A stretch of 64,000 bases of DNA, taken from the IMG/VR virus record IMGVR_UViG_3300050821_016964, positions 1 to 64,000 of that record. One strand, given 5' to 3'. The notes under the pieces were generated by a model. It was not told where the DNA came from, searched no databases, and worked only from the letters and a program-made list of their open reading frames with translations. Source of the DNA: a virus. Position numbers and translations under genes: made by a program. This document shows, in pieces, positions 24,731-33,082 of this stretch (its first letter is position 1; every line of letters starts with the position of its first letter).

Positions 24731-26122
24731 CTAACCAATCCAAGCCCAGGTATTCGGCGTCAGCACAGGGGGCGTCCGGGTAATCACCACGCTTCCCCCC
24801 GCCTGATACGCGCCCACGTCCGGATTCGTCGTTCCCGAGAGCCCCGGCAGCGAGCCTCCCCCCTTGTAGCCGGCTCCCTTCAGTAACGAGCCGCCACCGC
24901 TCACTGAATTGAGCGAGAAGTCCAGAGTCGATTCTGAAGTGAACGGACTTGCCGTGCAGGTGATCGTACCGAACACGTTAACGCCAGGTACCAAGTATGA
25001 ATCGAAGTTGTTTGTGTTATTGTAAACCGCACAATTCTGAAGATGGAAGTACCCGTACGACGATGCCGATCCACCACTGGTAAAGCCATACACGCAGTTC
25101 GACGCAATACAGTCCACGAGGCGCACCATTGCTGGACCAAGGCCCCCGTAGAACCCCGTCGGTGTACTGGGTCCCCCGACGTTATCCGCCACACACTCGA
25201 TCACATCAATGTAATTGCCGCCGCTGAGATGGAAACCAATCGCATTACTCTGGTTCTGGCCCGTCGCGACACAGCGGTACGCCGAACTGTACGAGGTCAA
25301 CACGATGCCGACGTAACCGCCGATGGCCGTACAGTACGAGTACCGCAGACTGTTGCCGCCGCCCGATGCAAAGCCGGTCCCCCCAGAGGCGGGAGCCGCC
25401 GTGCAGTTGCAAATCTCGGCTTGCCCATTCGACATTTCAAAGCACGTCGCCAGAGCCGATGCCGAGCACGTCTCCAACCGGATGTTTGCACCGGCCGCGT
25501 TGATTCCGGTGCACCCTGTGTAAGACGATGGATTCGTAAACGACAGGTTGTTGATGTTTACGTCGTTTCCAGTGACGTTGACACACGTTACGCTGTTGGC
25601 GCCAGGATTCAAGACCGGCGGCGTATCCGTATTCCATGGCGTGCGATTCGTGCTGTAGCCGGATACAAACGCAAACGCCGTCGAGGCGCCCCCTGGAGGC
25701 GTCATCCGACCGCCAGACACATTGTTCGACGCCGACAGCGTGTAGGTGCCAGCCTTGATATAGATTCCGTTGCTCGTAACGGCTAGACCCGAAGCCATCC
25801 CTGGAGTCGCCAGGGCACCCCCCACCTTGATCGACGCTGCGGTCCAAGACGGAGCCGAGTCCACCGTCACCACCGTCGCAGAACTGTACGCGGTGATCTC
25901 CTTCCAAATCGTCCCGTCCGTGATGAAGTTCCCCACCATCGCTGCGGTGAAGATCGCCGTCGTGGCCGTCACCGTCGTGCTGGCCGACGTGACGGTCCCG
26001 GTGGCGATCGGCGTGTCCCGAATCGAGTAGTCGGTACCACCGAGCGACGGATCGAACCCGCCGCCTTGGGAATCGCTCCCGGTGGTCCGGACCTCCCAAA
26101 TTACGCCACTTCCGAAGGCCAT
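24731..26122 (-). CDS. right-handed beta-helix tailspike-like protein (463 aa)
   Basis: The protein shows repeated short strand-turn units rich in Asn, Gly, Ser and Cys (NINNLSFTNPSSYTG, RLETCSASALATCFE, DCIASNCVYGFTSGG), the pattern of pectate-lyase-like right-handed beta-helices. A VGAYQ motif near the C-terminus is common at the end of such helices. This fits a tailspike or receptor-binding protein that binds or cleaves surface glycan. No catalytic residues can be assigned. The start overlaps the stop of the upstream gene. Confidence 0.75.
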   Translation of the reverse strand: MAFGSGVIWEVRTTGSDSQGGGFDPSLGGTDYSIRDTPIATGTVTSASTTVTATTAIFTAAMVGNFITDGTIWKEITAYSSATVVTVDSAPSWTAASIKVGGALATPGMASGLAVTSNGIYIKAGTYTLSASNNVSGGRMTPPGGASTAFAFVSGYSTNRTPWNTDTPPVLNPGANSVTCVNVTGNDVNINNLSFTNPSSYTGCTGINAAGANIRLETCSASALATCFEMSNGQAEICNCTAAPASGGTGFASGGGNSLRYSYCTAIGGYVGIVLTSYSSAYRCVATGQNQSNAIGFHLSGGNYIDVIECVADNVGGPSTPTGFYGGLGPAMVRLVDCIASNCVYGFTSGGSASSYGYFHLQNCAVYNNTNNFDSYLVPGVNVFGTITCTASPFTSESTLDFSLNSVSGGGSLLKGAGYKGGGSLPGLSGTTNPDVGAYQAGGSVVITRTPPVLTPNTWAWIG

Positions 26123-29100
26123 CAGCTCACACTCGGTTTCTGCCCCACCACCAGTGACCCGGTCGCCAGGTTGCCCAGCACCAGATCCCCGGTGCTCCTG
26201 GCGATCGTCGCAGCGGCAACCACCGGGCCGGCCGGATCACCCCCGGGAAGCACCTCGAAGATCCCCAGGGCGATCCCCGTGAAGCCGCCCGTCGGCGCCT
26301 CGTAGAGGACGCCGTAACGTCCTACAGGATAGCCTTCCCCGATCCAGAGAGCGAGTGAGTAAACCTCATCGACCCGGGAATAGCGCAGGTGGACCATGTT
26401 GGCCACCTCGACCAGCGCATGCGTATCGAGATCGTACACCCGCACCCAGGGCGTCCGCGTGGTCGGCTCCGTCGGCTGGCCATCCTGGTCGCGCACGATC
26501 GTCCAGAGGGGCACCTCCTGCCCCTGCTGGAACCGGCCCAGGTAGTCGCTGGCGAAGTCCACCTCGGGGAAGACGGACCGGGCTCGGGCCCGCAGGATGA
26601 TCGTCGCCGTCGCCGACGTCGTCGCGTCCCCGTGGACGGAACAGACGGCCGAGAGGATCAGCACGGCCTCCGCGTCCGTCGGCAGGTTATGCATCGTCGT
26701 CTGGCTGGCCGAGGCCGACAGGATCAGCGTAGCGCCGGCCTGCGCCATGATCTCGACGACGTACGGAAGCGGTCCATGCACCCACGGTTGCCGGCGCCGC
26801 ACCGGCCGGATCACCTCGACCGGAGTCCGGAAGCTCGCCCCCGCCGGCGCCGGCCGGGCGGGCACGCATGCCGCCGCCAGGACGATCGTCGCCGTGGCGA
26901 ACTGGACCGAGCGGTCATTCGTGACGGCGCTGGCCGCCAGGATGATCGTCGCCTCGGCCGACAAGAAGTAGGGCGTCGGGCCCTTCGCCGTCGCCCGCAG
27001 AATGATCTCCGCAGCACCAGCCACCGGGTACTCGCGATTGGCGCGAGCCGCCGCTGCCAGAATGATCGTGGAACCGACGGACCGGGGATAAGCCGTCGGG
27101 CCCTTCGCCGCCGCTGACAGGATGATCGTCGCCGTGGCCGCGACAGCCCATCCTGTCTTGTGGGTCGCAGCGGCATGCAGCACGAGCGTAGCCGTGGCCA
27201 TCCCCTTAAGGCCGATCGCAGCCGTAGAACTCGCCCTCAGGATCAGACTCGCCGAACCGCTCGCCATCCAGCTCTCAGGTGGCCGGCTGCCGGTCCACTT
27301 CACCAGAAGATAATTACTGACCTGGGTGATCTCGGTCGGGGTCAATACCCGATTGTAGATCACCACTTCCATGATGTCGTTTGTGCATATACTGAATGGA
27401 CCTCCTCCGATACACAGATTCGACCCCAAAACCAGCGCGTCCCCGCTGTTGGATGTGAGGTTTGCGCCATTAATGTACACTGCGGCACTCGATCCATTAC
27501 TGACGGCGCATGTTACATACAGTTCTCCTGGCACAATCGGACTTGCAAGGGAGAGCGGATCTTCAAAACCACCCGGATTCGCAGGTGATGGATTATTTCC
27601 AGAATAAATGTCTCCGTTTAATCCATCCGCATTGATATACCAGACCGTTCCCTGTTCTAGATTAGTGATTTCCCCTGAAACAACTTTAACCGCTCCGTTC
27701 CAACCACCGTAAGAATGGTCCGTAAACTGCACAATCGGACCTCCAACATTAGCTTCCACCATCGACCACACCGCAAAGATGCTGATCGGCGTATTTCCAG
27801 AAGCGCTGAACGGATTACCGCGTGGCCCGTTGTAAGTCGTCGCATTTCCAGGCGGTATCTTCGCCGAGATGAAGAGTGGCCCATCGTAAATCACGTCCAG
27901 CCATGCAGCGTATTGATCAGCCTGCACGGCATTCGTCGGGTAAAACCTTAGCGACGGCAAATTACTGGGGCCATATAACTGGATCGCATAAAACGCGTAC
28001 GGCTGACCGACCGGAATTCCAGCATCAGGTCCCGGATAGCCACCAGGCTGGTTGTTGATGACGAGCGCCTGGTACGAACTCTGATCCTGCCAACTCCAGA
28101 TCTGATCTCCGGGAACCGCAGGATACTGAGTAATGGAACCAGATGCCGAAGGTGCGCTGGCGGAATAAACACCTTGGTTCGCGTCCAGCCAGAGCACGCA
28201 ATTGGCGATTGCCAGAGGCGTCGTGATCGGAGGCACTCCCGGCGGAGGCAACGGCTGTCCGGAACCAGCCGGGTTTATCGTCACGGCAACCAGAGATGAA
28301 CTGCTATAATTGTAAATCACGTTCTCAAAAAGAGAGCCACCGAATGACGCTACTACCATGTCGTTACCCAAAGGTAACGACGAAACAGAAATAGCGGCGC
28401 TCCCCGAACGAACCGGGGCCGTGCCCAAGTTCGTATTCGTCTCGCCCTCCAGAATGAAGTCCACGGTCCCGTAAGGCACCTCCGCACCGCCGACAGCCGT
28501 GGTGACATTCGCGCTAAGTTCGACTGGCTGGCCAGGATACGCCGTGTTCGGAACAGCGATCAGAGTCGTTACTGTCTGCTCCACCGGGGGCGGTGGGGGC
28601 GGCGGCGCCGCATTTCGAATCCCTAGGTCCCACTTCAGCGTGAGATAGCCAATCACGTTCGCAATCTCGGTCGTCAGAAGCGCCCGGTTATAGATGATCA
28701 CCTCGCCGATGTCGGCGAACGTGTTCTGGGGTGCCATGGCGCCCAGAAAGAAGGCACCGCTGATGCCAAGCTGCGCGGCCGCTGGGTTCGTCGTGTAATT
28801 GATCCCGTTGGAATAAAACCCAGCCGTCGTGCCGTTTGACACGAACATGCAGCCATACGGCGTGTTGATGTTGAACGGCGCCGACTGCTGAGAGACAGGA
28901 TTCAGGGTTCCGTCCAGTCCGCAGAACAGCATCGCGCCATAAGCGCCGATATACCAATTCGCTCCATTACTCAGAGTCTGCTGGCTCGCGATCGACGGTG
29001 ATCCCCACACCACGAAGATCGTGATCGGGGTCGCCGAAACCGTATTGAAAGGGATCGTCCCAGGAGCGAACTCGATCCCTAGGAAGCAATTCGAATTGAC

Positions 29101-29361
29101 CTCTGCGCCCGGCAGTGGGGTGAAGAAACGGATCGTCGGCAGGCCATTATAGGTCTGACTGTCGTACTCCGGCTGGTAGGAGACCGGAGACGTGATCGCC
29201 GTATTGTAGGCAAGCCCAGGGTTGCCCGGCGTCCCATAGCCGCTCTGGTCCAACCACCGATAGACCAGGTCACCAGGATTCGCCAGCGAGCTAAAACTGT
29301 AGACGTCCTTGCTGGCATCCAGCCACATCACACAGTTGGCAATGCCGAGGGGACCGGGCAC
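26122..29361 (-). CDS. multidomain adhesin-like tail protein: two LamG-like domains, Ig-like domain, strand repeats (1079 aa)
   Basis: Residues 1-248 and about 385-690 are two related concanavalin/LamG-like domains. Each opens with IANCV.WLDA and ends with YNR.L...EI..V..YL..KW. Between them a poly-Pro linker (251-258) leads to an Ig-like domain (TTLIAVPNTAYPGQPVELSA). Residues about 700-927 contain at least eight strand units of the ATIILxAxA type. The last 140 residues form the domain shared with 23545. This architecture fits a glycan-binding tail appendage. Confidence 0.8.
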   Translation of the reverse strand: MPGPLGIANCVMWLDASKDVYSFSSLANPGDLVYRWLDQSGYGTPGNPGLAYNTAITSPVSYQPEYDSQTYNGLPTIRFFTPLPGAEVNSNCFLGIEFAPGTIPFNTVSATPITIFVVWGSPSIASQQTLSNGANWYIGAYGAMLFCGLDGTLNPVSQQSAPFNINTPYGCMFVSNGTTAGFYSNGINYTTNPAAAQLGISGAFFLGAMAPQNTFADIGEVIIYNRALLTTEIANVIGYLTLKWDLGIRNAAPPPPPPPVEQTVTTLIAVPNTAYPGQPVELSANVTTAVGGAEVPYGTVDFILEGETNTNLGTAPVRSGSAAISVSSLPLGNDMVVASFGGSLFENVIYNYSSSSLVAVTINPAGSGQPLPPPGVPPITTPLAIANCVLWLDANQGVYSASAPSASGSITQYPAVPGDQIWSWQDQSSYQALVINNQPGGYPGPDAGIPVGQPYAFYAIQLYGPSNLPSLRFYPTNAVQADQYAAWLDVIYDGPLFISAKIPPGNATTYNGPRGNPFSASGNTPISIFAVWSMVEANVGGPIVQFTDHSYGGWNGAVKVVSGEITNLEQGTVWYINADGLNGDIYSGNNPSPANPGGFEDPLSLASPIVPGELYVTCAVSNGSSAAVYINGANLTSNSGDALVLGSNLCIGGGPFSICTNDIMEVVIYNRVLTPTEITQVSNYLLVKWTGSRPPESWMASGSASLILRASSTAAIGLKGMATATLVLHAAATHKTGWAVAATATIILSAAAKGPTAYPRSVGSTIILAAAARANREYPVAGAAEIILRATAKGPTPYFLSAEATIILAASAVTNDRSVQFATATIVLAAACVPARPAPAGASFRTPVEVIRPVRRRQPWVHGPLPYVVEIMAQAGATLILSASASQTTMHNLPTDAEAVLILSAVCSVHGDATTSATATIILRARARSVFPEVDFASDYLGRFQQGQEVPLWTIVRDQDGQPTEPTTRTPWVRVYDLDTHALVEVANMVHLRYSRVDEVYSLALWIGEGYPVGRYGVLYEAPTGGFTGIALGIFEVLPGGDPAGPVVAAATIARSTGDLVLGNLATGSLVVGQKPSVS

Positions 29362-29371
29362 GGCTCCCCTC

Positions 29372-29884
29372 CTACGTCACAATGAACGTCTGCTGGTCGG
29401 CCGTCTGAACCCCGGCCACGGAGCCCTGGATCAGGACGTAATAGGTCGTTGCGACCTCGAAGCCATTCACAGAAGTACAGGCGAGCTCGTAGAGATAGAA
29501 GCCCGTCACGTTCCAGGTTCCCCCGGAGACGTAGTTCCCGTTGCCCACCGACCCGTCGAGCGAGAATGTGTTGTTGTCGATCACCGTGACGGTGGTACTG
29601 CCATTGGCCGCGGTGTTGCCCAGGACGCCGGCCACCGTGACGTAGGTCCCCGTCGTCAGCTCGTGGTTCGGGCTCGTGATCACGATCGGCGTGGCGTTCG
29701 TGGCACCCGTGATCGACCCCGTATCCAGGAACGTCGCGACCGCCGTCACATCGGGCAAGATACCAAGAGGACCGTAAACCCGAACGGTTGGGAGAGCATC
29801 CAGGTTGATCGGAGTCCGGGCCGAATCCAGAATCAGGACAGGCGCGTTAAGTTGTGACTCCAGTTCAACATAGCCCAGAAACAC
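29372..29884 (-). CDS. small structural protein with HGLTTG-type domain (170 aa)
   Basis: I place the start at GTG 29884, preceded by GGAAAGGGGG. The open frame extends upstream through the palindrome (reading LAQGLRKPKVNE), which is best seen as non-coding. Residues about 56-106 (PIVITSPNHELTTGTYVTV, then NTFSLDG) form a small beta domain also found inside the adaptor at 30560. The rest is beta-rich. A tail accessory role is inferred. Confidence 0.65.
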   Translation of the reverse strand: MFLGYVELESQLNAPVLILDSARTPINLDALPTVRVYGPLGILPDVTAVATFLDTGSITGATNATPIVITSPNHELTTGTYVTVAGVLGNTAANGSTTVTVIDNNTFSLDGSVGNGNYVSGGTWNVTGFYLYELACTSVNGFEVATTYYVLIQGSVAGVQTADQQTFIVT

Positions 29885-29918
29885 GGGACGCCCCCTTTCC
29901 GATTCGTTCACTTTTGGT

Positions 29919-29937
29919 TTGCGCAGGCCCTGCGCAA
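29919..29937 (-). repeat. dispersed 19-bp palindrome, copy 3
   Basis: The minus strand reads TTGCGCAGGGCCTGCGCAA followed by AAACCAAAAGTGAACGAA, the same 3' extension as the copy at 52379. The TGA of the preceding gene is joined to the element (TGAACTTGC). It lies 34 bp before the GTG start at 29884. Confidence 0.9.
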
Positions 29938-29939
29938 GT

Positions 29940-30119
29940 TCAGGGGCCATCGAACTTCACGCGCGCCCATCCCATGCGCGGCCGGAGCTCGCCAGAGCGC
30001 TCCGCCACGATGTTGACCTGCTCCCGGCTTTTGCCGGGCTCGATGTCGTTCGGATCGGCATTCGTCTCCAGACCCGCGAAATCCCGAATGACGACCCGAA
30101 CGACTGGCTTGACGCCGAT
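29940..30119 (-). CDS. small N-terminal-type tail protein with ATC start (59 aa)
   Basis: The frame from ATC 30119 reads (M)GVKPVVRVVIRDFAGLETNA, with DPNDIEPGKSREQVN and GELRPRMGWARV following. This resembles the N-terminal segment of large phage nozzle proteins (RDF.GL.TN.DP.D.PPG..Q.Q.N). Here it stands alone as a separate gene, about 7.3 kb upstream of the large nozzle-like gene. The leader AGGAGGTGTGCC precedes ATC with no usable ATG, GTG or TTG in frame. The stop is fused to the palindrome. Confidence 0.7.
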   Translation of the reverse strand: MGVKPVVRVVIRDFAGLETNADPNDIEPGKSREQVNIVAERSGELRPRMGWARVKFDGP

Positions 30120-30133
30120 GGCACACCTCCTCG

Positions 30134-30454
30134 TCAGCAGATCGTGCTCAGGGCGGCGATCGTCTTCACCAGGAGGGGACTGTCGGGAGCCTTGATCTTG
30201 CGCGACTCGGCCAGGGCGTGATCGCACAGGCCCTTGACGACGCCCAGGGTGAGCTTGAGGCGGTTGTCGCCGTCCGTCGCACACTGGGCCGCGCACGCGG
30301 GGTCGGCCGCCGCCTTGGCGATCAGGTCGAAGAAGGGCTGCACGGACGCCTCGCCGAGGACGCTGTTGATCTCCCCGGCGTGCGCCTTGGGATCGAGGCC
30401 GAAGCCCTTGACGCCAGCGTTGACACACTGAAGAGCCTGAGCGGGAACGAGCAT
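30134..30454 (-). CDS. hypothetical cysteine-containing helical protein (106 aa)
   Basis: ATG 30454 follows AAGGAGTACATTCCCA. The protein is helical (VPAQALQCVNAGVKGFGLD, VQPFFDLIAKAAADPAC) with five cysteines that could form disulfides. No family is recognised. It is the first gene after a 105-bp gap that holds a palindrome. Confidence 0.65.
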   Translation of the reverse strand: MLVPAQALQCVNAGVKGFGLDPKAHAGEINSVLGEASVQPFFDLIAKAAADPACAAQCATDGDNRLKLTLGVVKGLCDHALAESRKIKAPDSPLLVKTIAALSTIC

Positions 30455-30531
30455 TGGGAATGTACTCCTTCTGAAAATGGACGTCTCCAAAACATTGATC
30501 TCCCGGGTTCTCAGTCGCGATATCTGGTCCC

Positions 30532-30548
30532 ACGTCAATATTTGACGT
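30532..30548. promoter_or_regulatory. ACGTCAA-TAT-TTGACGT inverted repeat, possible operator
   Basis: Perfect 7-bp arms around three bases lie in an unusually AT-rich intergenic gap upstream of the gene at 30134. Each arm contains TTGACG, a good -35 hexamer on either strand. I see no well-spaced -10 hexamer on either strand. It could be a repressor or activator site. Confidence 0.35.
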
Positions 30549-30559
30549 AAGTCGTTATA

Positions 30560-31981
30560 CTACTGAGAGTTAGGGAAGAATTGGGCGGGCATGTACTTCG
30601 GTGAAACCCATCGTGGCCGCTGGCCACCCATTGCGCGGCCCTGGTAGCTTCGGCTGTCTGCGGCCATGGCTTCTTTCAAAGCGGTATTGTACGCCTCAAC
30701 CGCTGCGCCTTCATCCTGAAGGTGACGAGCTATAGATAATTGTTTTTCTATCCCCCGGAGCATCGCCGTCTGCATACTCCCGAGCTCGACGTCTACGGGA
30801 TCGCTGATCGCGTAGAGAGAGTTGAGCACGCTGGCCGTGGGCGCGTCAAGCACGGTCAACTGGGTCGGGCTCAGCACGGCGTTCACCACCAGTTCCTGGG
30901 TCGGAGGCGCCTCGCCGATCCAGCCCGTGGGTGCGATGGTGGGCGTGCCGATGCGCAGCACCGATCCCGCCATAGAGGAGTCGAAGGTTGTGCCAGCGCC
31001 GGTCACTGTGAGGGAGTTGGCATTGAGCGTCACAACGCCCGCGCTCACGTTCTCCCACCGGAGCGGCCGGGACCGCCTCTGGTACATGAAATCGATCGTC
31101 TTCTCGATCGCTGGATAGGGATGGAATCCGACGCATAACCTTCCTAGGTACAACCGGTTACCGCGAATACTGTAGAACCGCGGCGTACCCGACGAATACT
31201 GAAACCGCTGGAACCAGAGCTGATCGGTGGGGTCCGAGTAAGTCAGACCGCCAAAGTTGCCTTCGAAGATCGCCGTGTCCTGCTTGATGAAATCCTCGGG
31301 CAGCAGATAGTCATCCTGATAAAGCGTGTACGCCGTGGTCGGAGGAGACCGCCAGGTCCCCGAGAGGCCGTCCCAGGGCGTGAAGGAGAGGCCCGCCCCT
31401 GAAGACCCATTCAGGCTGAAGTTGTTCGCGTCCAGGACCGTGACGGCCGCCCAGTTGGCGTTGACGACCGCCATCAGTTGGCCGGTCACGGCCACGAGGA
31501 CGTTCTCGATGATCACCGGATCACCCGTCGTCAGGCCGTGCTGGGGACTCGTGATGATGATCGGCGTGTTGAAGATGATTCCCGTGATCGGCTGCGGATC
31601 ATAGTCGAGGTCCATGTCGAAGTTGACCTGCTCGGTCAACAGCAACGTCTGCGCATTCACCACCTGCTGGACGTCGGAGGTCACCACGCCGATCCGGACC
31701 TTGCACAGGGGACCCGCCCACGAGGGGAGCGGGCCGGCCTGGTAGAGGAGCAGTTGCCGGGTCATGTTGTTGTACGCCGCGAACCCGGTCACGAAGGGAG
31801 GATTGGTCAAGATCCGGTTGTGGTTGATGAGATAGGTCCAGAGCCTGACGTTGATCAACTCCCGGTAGGCGCTCTGACAGGCCCGCCTCGCATCCCGCAG
31901 CGCCAGCGCGTCCGGAGTGCCGCCGAGGAAGTCGATGGCGTGCTGAACAGCATCACAATAAACGAAAAATTCTATGCTCAT
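30560..31981 (-). CDS. head-tail adaptor / neck-like protein with inserted beta domain (473 aa)
   Basis: The N-terminal ALRDARRACQSAYRELINVRLWTYL helix pattern is typical of podovirus head-completion and adaptor proteins. Residues about 130-192 are an inserted small beta domain (PIIITSPQHGLTTGDPVII, NNFSLNGSSG) related to the one in 29372. The following part (EDFIKQDTAIFEGNFGGLTY, RGNRLYLGRL) continues the adaptor. The C-terminal helix (IEKQLSIARHLQDEGAAVE) suits a portal-contacting tail. Position one gene group after the portal supports the call. Confidence 0.7.
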   Translation of the reverse strand: MSIEFFVYCDAVQHAIDFLGGTPDALALRDARRACQSAYRELINVRLWTYLINHNRILTNPPFVTGFAAYNNMTRQLLLYQAGPLPSWAGPLCKVRIGVVTSDVQQVVNAQTLLLTEQVNFDMDLDYDPQPITGIIFNTPIIITSPQHGLTTGDPVIIENVLVAVTGQLMAVVNANWAAVTVLDANNFSLNGSSGAGLSFTPWDGLSGTWRSPPTTAYTLYQDDYLLPEDFIKQDTAIFEGNFGGLTYSDPTDQLWFQRFQYSSGTPRFYSIRGNRLYLGRLCVGFHPYPAIEKTIDFMYQRRSRPLRWENVSAGVVTLNANSLTVTGAGTTFDSSMAGSVLRIGTPTIAPTGWIGEAPPTQELVVNAVLSPTQLTVLDAPTASVLNSLYAISDPVDVELGSMQTAMLRGIEKQLSIARHLQDEGAAVEAYNTALKEAMAADSRSYQGRAMGGQRPRWVSPKYMPAQFFPNSQ

Positions 31982-32214
31982 TAGAACGTCTTGACCTGCC
32001 AGCCCGGCGGAACTGTGCAGGTACCGCCCGTCATGTCGAAGTCGATCCGATTGTCCGGATGATTGGCGATCGCCACCGAGGCCGCTGCGGGCAGCCGGAT
32101 CGTCTGCCGCTGAAGGTCGACGGTAAAGAGGCCGGAGAGCGTGAAGCCCATCTCCTCGCCCATCGCCGGAGCCTGCTGAGTCATTGCGCCCGCATCGTAC
32201 CGCTTCTTAGTCAT
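31981..32214 (-). CDS. hypothetical small protein of the head region (77 aa)
   Basis: It lies between overlapping neighbours (ATGA at the start, TAATG at the end). The sequence MTKKRYDAGAMTQQAPAMGE is followed by a short beta-rich region (FTVDLQRQTIRLPAAASVAI). No motif is recognised. Confidence 0.65.
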   Translation of the reverse strand: MTKKRYDAGAMTQQAPAMGEEMGFTLSGLFTVDLQRQTIRLPAAASVAIANHPDNRIDFDMTGGTCTVPPGWQVKTF

Positions 32215-32867
32215 TTTGCCCTCGTACCGTGAACCCCGGAAAGCTTTGCGGTGAGTGCCTCTTCCAGATCGAGACGCTTACGCCCATGCCCGAGATCCGG
32301 GTTGTCAGCGATAGCCTCTGCGACTCTCGCCTGCACCAGATCGGAGGCCACGCGATAAGGACGTGGAACCACTTCTTGGTCCGTAGGAGGTCGAACGTCG
32401 ATCGCACCGGACACCTCCGCGCCGCGCTCCTCGGCCACCCGCTTGACGTCGCTCAGGCCGTCCACCCATGCACGCGGATCACCAGGGAAGCGAGCCAGAC
32501 CGCCACTATACCACTTTCCGGTCGGGTTGACCCCCGCCTCCTCGGCCTTGCGCATGTACTCCTGAACGCTCCCCGCAGGCAGATGGGCGAACTGGCCGCC
32601 GCCGGTCTGGTGGTACCGGCCCTGCATAAAGGCCCGGTCGGTCCCACGCGCGCCTGGGAAGGTGCGAGTCGCCAGCATCTCCGCCATGTTGTGGCTCTGG
32701 CCATTCAGCCGCATCTCCCAGTACCGGACTTGGATGTCGAAATCCTGACTGACGCGCACCATCTCGAAGCGCTGACCGAAGGTGATCGTCTCACCGTCCT
32801 CGTAGGGTCTCAGCGGTCCCCTGGCCTTCCGATATGCTCGCCGGCTGAACGCCTCATCCTCGTCCAC
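32211..32867 (-). CDS. hypothetical head-region protein (218 aa)
   Basis: I chose GTG 32867, which follows GGGAGAAATAGCC and the upstream stop. The longer frame upstream would be antisense-like shadow of the portal's Pro-rich end. The protein is charged, with FGQRFEMVRVSQDFDIQVRY, a Gly/Arg-rich middle and a C-terminal helix (DLEEALTAKLSGVHGTRAK). Its place next to the portal suggests a scaffold or head accessory, but no signature supports it. Confidence 0.6.
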   Translation of the reverse strand: MDEDEAFSRRAYRKARGPLRPYEDGETITFGQRFEMVRVSQDFDIQVRYWEMRLNGQSHNMAEMLATRTFPGARGTDRAFMQGRYHQTGGGQFAHLPAGSVQEYMRKAEEAGVNPTGKWYSGGLARFPGDPRAWVDGLSDVKRVAEERGAEVSGAIDVRPPTDQEVVPRPYRVASDLVQARVAEAIADNPDLGHGRKRLDLEEALTAKLSGVHGTRAK

Positions 32868-32869
32868 GG

Positions 32870-33082
32870 CTATTTCTCCCGCACGTCGTACACGGCTTTC
32901 GCCAAGGCAATGATCAGCCGCTCGGCATCGTCGGGGGAGAGCGACACGTCGATGGGCTCCCCGTCGTCCGCGATCACGAACGAGATCCCGACCCGCACAG
33001 GCCCCCCGTCCATGGGATGGAGACCGTCCACCGACAGGAACTCCAGATCGGTGTACGGCGTGGCTACCGGATCGTCGTTCAT
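32870..33082 (-). CDS. hypothetical small protein (70 aa)
   Basis: ATG 33082 overlaps the portal stop by ATGA. The protein has beta-rich and helical parts (VGISFVIADDGEPIDVSLSP, then ERLIIALAKAVYDVREK). It looks like a small fold that responds to neither ligand nor metal in any obvious way. No family is assigned. Confidence 0.65.
   Translation of the reverse strand: MNDDPVATPYTDLEFLSVDGLHPMDGGPVRVGISFVIADDGEPIDVSLSPDDAERLIIALAKAVYDVREK

Noticed and set aside
23053-24783. Long plus-strand frame over the tail genes
   Set aside because: It is antisense to four well-packed genes, has Arg/His/Gly-rich composition, and has no ribosome site.
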